This document shows, piece after piece, positions 1 to 4,671 of a DNA stretch of 8,213 nucleotides (position 1 is the first letter of the stretch; every line of letters starts with the position of its first letter). The notes beneath the pieces are model-generated. The model was given only the letters and a program-made list of their open reading frames with translations, was not told the origin of the DNA and did not search any database. This DNA comes from Candidatus Mediterraneibacter colneyensis (GTDB lineage: Bacteria; Bacillota; Clostridia; Lachnospirales; Lachnospiraceae): assembly GCA_019114745.1 (NCBI GenBank), contig DXEY01000146.1, positions 1 through 8,213 on the forward strand. Direction: 5' to 3'. Both the position numbers and the translations under genes were made by a program.

Positions 1-9
1 GATTATTTA

Positions 10-28
10 TTGACTTTTAAGTAGTCAA
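10..28. repeat. Short inverted repeat, possible operator
   Basis: TTGACT (10-15) and AGTCAA (23-28) form a perfect 6-bp inverted repeat around a 7-nt centre. It lies about 85 bp upstream of the -35 box of the first gene. On the plus strand it is followed by an A-run, not a T-run, so it is not a plus-strand terminator. The half-sites resemble Crp/Fnr-type operators only loosely. It could also belong to whatever lies left of the window. Low confidence. Confidence 0.25.
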
Positions 29-111
29 AAAAACATAAAAAATTGAGCAGACATTTCAGAAAATTCAGAAAAGGAACAGCCGATGTACCCTGCATAAAAT
101 ATAAAACACAG

Positions 112-140
112 TTGATAATTTAATTAACAGGGCTTATAAT
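112..140 (+). promoter_or_regulatory. Sigma-A type promoter of the DUF1858 gene
   Basis: A -35 box TTGATA (112-117) and a perfect -10 box TATAAT (135-140) are separated by exactly 17 bp. The predicted transcription start is near 147, which gives a 5' leader of about 35 nt before the ATG at 183. This is one of the clearest promoters in the window and suggests the small gene is transcribed alone. Confidence 0.8.
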
Positions 141-182
141 AGAAGCCACTTAAGAAATTCAGTAAATAAGGAGGAAATAGAA

Positions 183-389
183 ATGGCACAGATTTCTAAA
201 GATACAAAAATCGGGGAACTTCTCAATATTTTTCCGGGATCAGCACCGATCCTGATGGAGATCGGAATGCACTGCCTCGGTTGCCCCGCATCCCAGATGG
301 AGACTCTTGAGGAGGCGGCAATGGTACATGGTATCGACAGCGACCTTCTGGTTGAGAAGATCAACGCAGCTATGGCAGCGGCTGAATGA
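183..389 (+). CDS. DUF1858 / hybrid-cluster-protein-associated redox disulfide protein
   Basis: This 68-residue protein is essentially a single DUF1858 domain, the family also described as a redox disulfide domain associated with hybrid cluster protein and related to the N-terminus of ScdA/RIC iron-sulfur repair proteins. Visible hallmarks are the early 'DTKIGELL' segment, the 'P..APIL.EIGMHC' approach and the CxxC motif Cys31-Leu-Gly-Cys34, followed by a 'TLEEAA..HGID' helix. There is no signal peptide, so it should be cytoplasmic. The start is fixed by AAGGAGG at 168-174, eight bases before the ATG. It is monocistronic, with its own promoter and a terminator at 421-449. A thiol-redox or iron-sulfur-related role is known only by family association; no partner gene such as hcp is in the window, so the specific function is open. 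Confidence 0.88.
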   Translation: MAQISKDTKIGELLNIFPGSAPILMEIGMHCLGCPASQMETLEEAAMVHGIDSDLLVEKINAAMAAAE

Positions 390-420
390 TCGACGTATCA
401 TTTATAATATGAAGAAAACA

Positions 421-449
421 AAAAAGTCCCGCTATCCGGGACTTTTTTT
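421..449. terminator. Bidirectional intrinsic terminator between convergent genes
   Basis: AAGTCCCG (424-431) pairs with CGGGACTT (437-444) around a 5-nt loop. A 7-T run (443-449) follows on the plus strand, and an A-rich tract (from about 417) supplies a T-run on the minus strand. It sits between the stop of the DUF1858 gene at 389 and the minus-strand mecA stop at 460, so it can end both transcripts. Confidence 0.88.
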
Positions 450-459
450 CATGTTATCC

Positions 460-1176
460 TTACAGTGCGGATAACTTTTGTACGGCATCTGCTGAAATCA
501 TCATAACACAGTGTTCTTCGAGAAAAGCAAGTATGGAAGAGTCTGCTTTTTCCGGAGAGCCATATTCAGAAAGCATGTTACAGATTTTGTTAAAATCGTT
601 GGACGGGTGATCCTGCGGAGCAAGCGCGAGCAGGAACATTCCGCTGCTCTGATCTTTATACAGTGTGTTTGCGCCGCTGTACAGCGGTGAGACCAGCCGG
701 GCGGCTTTTATCACCCCATCCAGCTTTTCAAATGAAAAGAGACGGATGGAAAACTGTGCCTGTGGGGCTTTTTCTTCCGGTTTATTCGTCCCTGCGGCAG
801 CTTCCTTTACCTTATTTAGCAGATTCAGAAATTCGTCGGCGCCTTCCAGTTTTTCCAGTGTCTCCGCGTTGAGCGGGTCGGCGTCCCCTCCTGGGGTGAA
901 TTTGGAAAAGCGGGTGTCCAGTTCTTCCGGATCTTCCACTTTTGTGATGATCAGGACGATGGAATCCGCAGAGGAAGGGATCGCCTCGATCATAAGAGGA
1001 ATGTTTTCTGCCTCGAATCCGAAATCAAAAGAAGCCTGCTGCATCATATCTCGAAATAAAGATTTTGCTTTCTCAGTGCCATAGGCGAGCTCGCTCAGTT
1101 TCAGATGGCGCGCCGCCAGATCAGCGTGTGTCAACGTACAACGAATCTGATTTTCATTGAGTTTCTCAATCTTCAC
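460..1176 (-). CDS. mecA: MecA-type ClpC adaptor protein
   Basis: This 238-residue protein matches the MecA adaptor family; B. subtilis MecA is a little over 210 residues. MecA delivers substrates to the ClpC AAA+ unfoldase for ClpCP proteolysis and activates ClpC assembly; in Bacillus its best-known substrate is ComK. The N-terminal domain (about 1-85) has the typical 'MKIEKLNENQIRCTLTHADL' opening and a 'PLMIEAIP' strand. An acidic, Ala/Lys/Glu-rich linker covers about 95-140. The C-terminal ClpC-binding domain (about 141-235) shows 'FSFEKLDGVIKAARLV', 'LSEYG' and a final 'LEEH..MISADAV'. The start is GTG: the only nearby ATG runs straight into TGA. AAGGA (minus strand 1190-1186) lies nine bases before the GTG. 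It is monocistronic. Substrates in this organism cannot be told from sequence. Confidence 0.88.
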   Translation of the reverse strand: MKIEKLNENQIRCTLTHADLAARHLKLSELAYGTEKAKSLFRDMMQQASFDFGFEAENIPLMIEAIPSSADSIVLIITKVEDPEELDTRFSKFTPGGDADPLNAETLEKLEGADEFLNLLNKVKEAAAGTNKPEEKAPQAQFSIRLFSFEKLDGVIKAARLVSPLYSGANTLYKDQSSGMFLLALAPQDHPSNDFNKICNMLSEYGSPEKADSSILAFLEEHCVMMISADAVQKLSAL

Positions 1177-1246
1177 ATAATCACATCCTTATACTATATA
1201 AGATAATATGCACGCTAAATAGATTTAGATACATATTCTCACGATT

Positions 1247-1275
1247 AGTATAAACAAAAAATCCATATATGTAAA
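1247..1275 (-). promoter_or_regulatory. Promoter of mecA
   Basis: On the minus strand, TTTACA (1275-1270) and TATACT (1252-1247) are separated by 17 bp. Transcription should begin near 1240, leaving an AT-rich leader of about 64 nt before the GTG start. It lies back to back with the plus-strand promoter at 1333-1361, so any regulator bound in the roughly 60 bp between them could affect both directions; no clear operator is visible. Confidence 0.65.
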
Positions 1276-1332
1276 GCGAAAAGTACACGACAGTTTTCAA
1301 CAAATAAACATGGGTTATGAACAATAAACACA

Positions 1333-1361
1333 TTGAAATCAGCGGGAGCGGCGCCTATAAT
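1333..1361 (+). promoter_or_regulatory. Consensus promoter driving the structured leader and the 79-aa gene
   Basis: TTGAAA (1333-1338) and a perfect TATAAT (1356-1361) are separated by 17 bp. The predicted start is near 1368. The first plausible coding start with a ribosome binding site is the ATG at 1565, so the transcript carries an untranslated leader of nearly 200 nt, which is unusually long compared with the other leaders in this window. Confidence 0.7.
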
Positions 1362-1367
1362 GGCACT

Positions 1368-1564
1368 TACAAAAGACGGCGTCTCCTGATAAGTAGATCT
1401 GATGAAGAAAGGAGGGGTGAAAGGAGCGCATTAGGACCTGAGGCGGATCCGGCTGTCTTTTGCCCCGCAGTAAGTCCGGCAGTATGTCACGGTACTTCCA
1501 TATGGAGACTGAAATGCGGGGGATGCTATTTATCATGGTCCGCCGGGAAAGGAGTATACAGAAA
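1368..1564 (+). promoter_or_regulatory. Long structured 5' leader, possible regulatory RNA of unknown class
   Basis: This stretch between a consensus promoter and the 79-aa gene has no credible coding sequence but much pairing potential. AAAAGACGGC (1371-1380) pairs over all 10 bases with GCTGTCTTTT (1452-1461), with one G-U, closing a domain of about 90 nt. A second helix joins CCCCGCA (1463-1469) and TGCGGGG (1515-1521), and TCCATATGGA (1497-1506) is a self-complementary site. Inside the first domain CTCCT (1383-1387) can pair with either of two SD-like AGGAG runs (1410-1414, 1422-1426). CCGGC occurs at 1449-1453 and 1476-1480, and either copy can pair with GCCGG (1542-1546) just before the true ribosome binding site at 1548-1554. 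I compared it from memory with TPP, SAM, lysine, cobalamin, glycine, c-di-GMP and c-di-AMP riboswitches, RNase P, SRP RNA and 6S RNA and could not assign it. Confidence 0.45.
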
Positions 1565-1804
1565 ATGAAAATGGATGAAATAAGTTACAGGAACCTGTTT
1601 GCGGAACTGGAGAATTATGAAAGCCGCGGGGTAGACATGTCGCTTGACGGATACCGGGCAAGCCCGCTCCAGATCGTGACGGCTCATATGACGAAAGAGG
1701 AGGGTGCATATATGCGCGATTATATTATGAGACGGGACGGGAGTATAGAGGCGCTCAGATTCACAGATATTCAAGGATACGGCCGGAGAGAGAATACCCC
1801 TTGA
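1565..1804 (+). CDS. Small hypothetical protein, 79 aa
   Basis: I do not recognise this family. The start is chosen at 1565 because AAAGGAG (1548-1554) lies ten bases upstream; a second in-frame ATG at 1571 is possible. Upstream in-frame ATGs lie inside the structured leader without ribosome binding sites. The product is small, charged and soluble-looking, with no membrane segment and no cysteine. It has a predicted amphipathic beginning ('ISYRNLFAELENYESRG'), a middle 'SLDGYRASPLQIVTAH' and an acidic/basic helix-like 'EEGAYMRDYIMRRDGS'. It is expressed from the promoter at 1333-1361 and lies 121 bp before the GH18-protein start. No T-tailed terminator follows it. Function unknown; that it is a real gene is supported by the promoter, ribosome binding site and protein-like composition. 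Confidence 0.6.
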   Translation: MKMDEISYRNLFAELENYESRGVDMSLDGYRASPLQIVTAHMTKEEGAYMRDYIMRRDGSIEALRFTDIQGYGRRENTP

Positions 1805-1875
1805 AATGCCGGAAATACTGCGAAAGTATACGAAAAGGCAGAAGATGAAAAACTTCTGAAACAGACAATTTATTA

Positions 1876-1903
1876 ATGACGTATAATAAAAATATGTTAT
1901 AAT
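1876..1903 (+). promoter_or_regulatory. Extended -10 promoter of the GH18/SH3 gene
   Basis: A perfect extended -10, TGTTATAAT, spans 1895-1903. A weaker -35, ATGACG (1876-1881), lies 16 bp upstream of the hexamer. A second TATAAT at 1882-1887 could serve as an alternative -10. Transcription from the extended -10 should begin near 1910, only about 16 nt before the start codon, so the leader holds little more than the AGGAGGT ribosome binding site. Confidence 0.65.
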
Positions 1904-1925
1904 AATGCCTGATAGGAGGTGCGGC

Positions 1926-3872
1926 ATGGACGAAAGAGGAAGAAAGGGCGGAGACATGAGACGCGGAAGACCGAGTGGAACTTCCGGAAAACGCCCTGAC
2001 AGAAACGCCCAGAGACCGGCGGGAAGCCGTTCTGCCCCTAACCGGGGGAGGCCGTTAAGACGGAGCAGCAGAGCAAGGCGGAGGCGCCGTAATGCGATCA
2101 TACGCTGGATGATCTTTTTTGTTTTGATTATCGCGGCGGCTGGAGGTTTTCTGATCTGGCAGAGGTACGGTCCGTCAAATGAGAAGGCCGATCTGGAACA
2201 ATATTATGATATCGGAGCAGAGGACGAGTTCGCTGTAGTGATCAACAATGAAGTGATCCGGGAAAACGAAGATGCGTCCGCGGAAGAGACAGAGGCAGCG
2301 CCTGTGCCCGGAAAAATTTATGACGGGCAATACTATATTGAGTACTCTGTTGTGAGAGATAAGATCAACAAACGGTTTTACTGGGATTCCAATGAAAATG
2401 TCCTGTTGTATACACTGCCGGACGGAAATGTCACGGTTGAAGTCGGAAGCAATGAGTATACAGATGTAACAGAGCAGAAGAGCGCGGATTATACGATCCT
2501 GAAAACGGAGGGCAGAACCGCATATATTGCACTCCCGTTCATCCAGGAGTATACGAATATGGAATATGAGGTGTACGATTCTCCATCTCCTGCGAGGGCT
2601 GTGATCACTTCGGAATGGGGTGAGGTGCAGACGGCGGAGATAAAACGCGATACCCAGGTGCGTTATCGCGGAGGTGTCAAGAGTCCGATCCTGACCGAGG
2701 TTAGGAAAGGCGACAATGTAACGGTGCTCGAAGATGAGAATGACTGGATGCTGGTTGGCACTGCCGACGGATTTGTCGGTTACGTAAGGACGGGTACGCT
2801 CAGTGATATCAGGACGGAGACAATCTCCAGAGAATTTGAAGAGCCGGTATATTCCAATATTTCCAGGGACTATACGATCAATATGGCGTGGCATAACGTG
2901 TCAAACGAAGATGCAAATAATTATGTCCTTGAGACGATTGCCGATACGAAAGGTTTGACAACGATCGCCCCGACCTGGTTCAGCCTTGCTGACACAGAAG
3001 GGAATATCACATCCATAGCAGATTCGGATTATGTCAATTATGCACATCAGTCCAATCTGGAAGTGTGGGCAGTGCTGAGAGATTTTCATGGTGGTATTAA
3101 TTCCTACGATGAGACATATGAGGTTTTGAGTTATACTTCAAAGCGGACAAAGGTGATCAATCAGGTGATCGCTGCGGCGATAGAAACCGGCGTCGACGGG
3201 ATCAATCTTGATTTTGAGCTTGTGTCGAGCGCGTGCGGCGAGCATTATATACAGTTTGTCCGCGAACTGTCAGTCAGGTGCCGGCAGAACGGTCTTGTGT
3301 TCTCGGTAGACAATTATGTACCCCAGCCGTACAATTCCCATTATGATCTGGAAGAACAGGGAGTTGTGGCAGATTACGTTGTGCTCATGGGATATGATGA
3401 GCATACGGATGGCTCCTATGAAGCAGGGTCTGTGGCATCCATCGGTTATCTGGAAAATGGTATCACGGATGCGCTTGAATCGGTACCTGCCGAAAAACTG
3501 GTTGCAGGAATCCCGTTCTTTACCCGTCTGTGGTTTGAGACCCCGAAGACGGAGGAACAGCTTGCTGAGGAGGCGGGAACGGAAGCGGCACAGTATCCGA
3601 ATGAAGTGACCAGCACGGCATATGGCATGGACGATGCCGCCGGGGTGGTTGAAGATGCCGGGGCAGAGACCCGGTGGGATGAAGAGACGATGCAGAATTA
3701 TGCCGAGTGGGAGGCTGACGGCGGCGTCTATAAAATCTGGCTGGAAGATAATCAGTCGCTGGAAGAAAAGCTGAAAGCGATTAAAGAAAACAATCTTGCC
3801 GGTGTGGCGGAATGGAGTCTGGGAATGGAAGATTCCAGCGTCTGGGATCTGATCCTGCAGTATGTGAATTAG
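1926..3872 (+). CDS. Membrane-anchored SH3/GH18 cell-wall glycoside hydrolase-like protein
   Basis: This 648-residue protein begins at 1926 because AGGAGGT (1914-1920) lies five bases before that ATG; an in-frame ATG at 1905 overlaps the promoter. Residues 1-56 form a basic disordered tail with 19 Arg. One membrane span (about 57-78) then acts as a signal anchor, with the rest outside. Residues about 115-225 resemble a copper-amine-oxidase-N-type domain, often found in Gram-positive surface proteins. A bacterial SH3 domain (about 233-293) likely binds wall. The GH18 domain fills about 310-645, with the active-site strand D424-G-I-N-L-D-F-E431, where E431 is the expected acid, a 'VLMGYDEH' strand and a terminal 'GVAEWSLG'. 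Asn replaces the middle Asp, as in some spore-type GH18 enzymes of the YaaH/SleL group. Probable peptidoglycan N-acetylglucosaminidase or chitinase-like enzyme; the exact substrate is not provable here. Confidence 0.87.
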   Translation: MDERGRKGGDMRRGRPSGTSGKRPDRNAQRPAGSRSAPNRGRPLRRSSRARRRRRNAIIRWMIFFVLIIAAAGGFLIWQRYGPSNEKADLEQYYDIGAEDEFAVVINNEVIRENEDASAEETEAAPVPGKIYDGQYYIEYSVVRDKINKRFYWDSNENVLLYTLPDGNVTVEVGSNEYTDVTEQKSADYTILKTEGRTAYIALPFIQEYTNMEYEVYDSPSPARAVITSEWGEVQTAEIKRDTQVRYRGGVKSPILTEVRKGDNVTVLEDENDWMLVGTADGFVGYVRTGTLSDIRTETISREFEEPVYSNISRDYTINMAWHNVSNEDANNYVLETIADTKGLTTIAPTWFSLADTEGNITSIADSDYVNYAHQSNLEVWAVLRDFHGGINSYDETYEVLSYTSKRTKVINQVIAAAIETGVDGINLDFELVSSACGEHYIQFVRELSVRCRQNGLVFSVDNYVPQPYNSHYDLEEQGVVADYVVLMGYDEHTDGSYEAGSVASIGYLENGITDALESVPAEKLVAGIPFFTRLWFETPKTEEQLAEEAGTEAAQYPNEVTSTAYGMDDAAGVVEDAGAETRWDEETMQNYAEWEADGGVYKIWLEDNQSLEEKLKAIKENNLAGVAEWSLGMEDSSVWDLILQYVN

Positions 3873-3898
3873 GCTGCCGCTGAAAAAGATAATCAGAA

Positions 3899-3950
3899 AA
3901 GGACATCCTCCTTTTGCATATATTGATATATGTGAAGGGAGGATGTTTTT
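3899..3950 (+). terminator. 20-bp hairpin: terminator of the GH18 gene that also covers the cwlD ribosome binding site
   Basis: Bases 3903-3922 pair without a gap to 3927-3946, closing a TTGA tetraloop, with three G-U pairs. A T-run (3946-3950) follows, so this has the form of an intrinsic terminator 30 bp after the GH18 stop. The 3' arm contains AAGGGAGG (3935-3942), which is the only ribosome binding site for cwlD, and the T-run ends at the cwlD ATG (3951). Read-through RNA would therefore present cwlD with its ribosome binding site locked in the stem. I see no convincing promoter between the hairpin and the ATG. Confidence 0.75.
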
Positions 3951-4646
3951 ATGCGCAAAAAACTGGCAGCAGTTGCAGCAATCTTTGCACTGGCGGCTTT
4001 GGTGTGGGTGTGCCATTCGCTGGGATTACTTTTAGAAAGAACCATTATTAAAGAAAATGAGATAAAAGAAACATCAAAGTTGACGCGGGGTGGCGTGACG
4101 GTCATCATAGATCCCGGTCACGGCGGGATTGATGCCGGAAAGATGGGAGTAAATGGCGCTGAAGAAAAAGAAATAAACTTAAGAATTGCTATGAAAATAA
4201 AAACAATACTAGACGAAGAAGGAGTGTCAACAGTGATGACGCGGACATCTGATGAGAGGCTCGCCGGGTCCCAAGTGGATGACCTGAAAGCGAGGGTTGA
4301 TATCATGAACAGCCAGGATCCTGCGCTGGTCGTCAGTATTCACCAGAACAGCTACCGTGACGCCGGTGTGTCCGGAGCCCAGGTGTTCTATCACAGTGAT
4401 TCGGAGGAAGGGGAAGAGGCTGCCCGGATGATACAGGAGCAGTTAAATAAAGTGAATCCCGGAAACACAAAGGAAATAAAAGAGAATGATACATATTATA
4501 TATTGAAAAATACCGAAGTCCCGGTGGTCATCGTAGAATGTGGATTTCTGAGCAATTTTGAGGAAGCGGAGAGGCTGTCTGATGAAGGGTATCAGGAGAC
4601 GGTGGCAGAGGCTGTAGCGGAGGGGATAAAAATGTTTTGTTTTTAA
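3951..4646 (+). CDS. cwlD: N-acetylmuramoyl-L-alanine amidase, CwlD-like
   Basis: This 231-residue protein is a zinc amidase of the Amidase_3 family that cleaves the bond between N-acetylmuramic acid and the stem peptide. An N-terminal hydrophobic stretch (about 5-28) after 'MRKK' is a signal or membrane anchor, so it acts outside the membrane. Zinc ligands and catalytic residues are visible: His57 in 'DPGHGG', Glu72 in 'EEKEINL', His131 in 'SIHQNS' and the catalytic Glu196 in 'VIVECGFLSN'. Length and the lack of wall-binding domains match CwlD, which in Bacillus and Clostridium removes stem peptides during spore cortex muramic-delta-lactam formation. The start follows AAGGGAGG by eight bases. 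It lies between two peptidoglycan/housekeeping neighbours; the next gene starts 16-25 bp after its stop. Family is firm, the sporulation role is inferred from similarity. Confidence 0.88.
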   Translation: MRKKLAAVAAIFALAALVWVCHSLGLLLERTIIKENEIKETSKLTRGGVTVIIDPGHGGIDAGKMGVNGAEEKEINLRIAMKIKTILDEEGVSTVMTRTSDERLAGSQVDDLKARVDIMNSQDPALVVSIHQNSYRDAGVSGAQVFYHSDSEEGEEAARMIQEQLNKVNPGNTKEIKENDTYYILKNTEVPVVIVECGFLSNFEEAERLSDEGYQETVAEAVAEGIKMFCF

Positions 4647-4664
4647 TATAAATAATGGTATAAT
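4637..4664 (+). promoter_or_regulatory. Extended -10 promoter overlapping the end of cwlD
   Basis: TGGTATAAT (4656-4664) is a perfect extended -10 element. The -35 region is poor (TTGTTT, 4637-4642, 16-bp spacer), as is usual when the TG extension compensates. Seven to eight bases downstream is A4672, the first base of an ATG, so transcription from here would give a message that starts at or next to the start codon. Confidence 0.6.
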
Positions 4665-4671
4665 GAATCTT

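Noticed and set aside
1411..1521. Cobalamin riboswitch in the leader (GGGGTGAAA and GCCCCGCAGTAAG look similar to its conserved boxes)
   Set aside because: Spacing and order of the boxes do not fit, and the closing helix 1371-1380/1452-1461 places the segments in different domains.
1317..1568. 83-codon plus-strand open frame upstream of the 79-aa gene
   Set aside because: No ribosome binding site before its ATG, it starts upstream of the -35 box of the local promoter, its composition is not protein-like (Arg/Cys/Gly-rich) and it overlaps the paired leader.
1839..1858. CAGAAG / CTTCTG hairpin after the 79-aa gene as a terminator
   Set aside because: Six weak base pairs and no T-run after it; an unrelated AT-rich sequence follows.
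2175..2894. Long minus-strand open frame (239 codons) inside the GH18 gene
   Set aside because: Antisense shadow of a clearly coding frame, with no promoter or ribosome binding site and no recognisable motifs.
3210..3218. Asn in place of the middle Asp of the GH18 motif as evidence of inactivity
   Set aside because: The catalytic Glu431 and the Asp two residues before it are kept, and similar substitutions occur in spore-type GH18 enzymes, so activity cannot be excluded.
4150..4230. AT-rich patch with ATA, TTA and CTA codons in cwlD as a sign of recombination
   Set aside because: The frame and Amidase_3 motifs run straight through and the rest of cwlD also has AT-rich stretches; ordinary local variation is enough.
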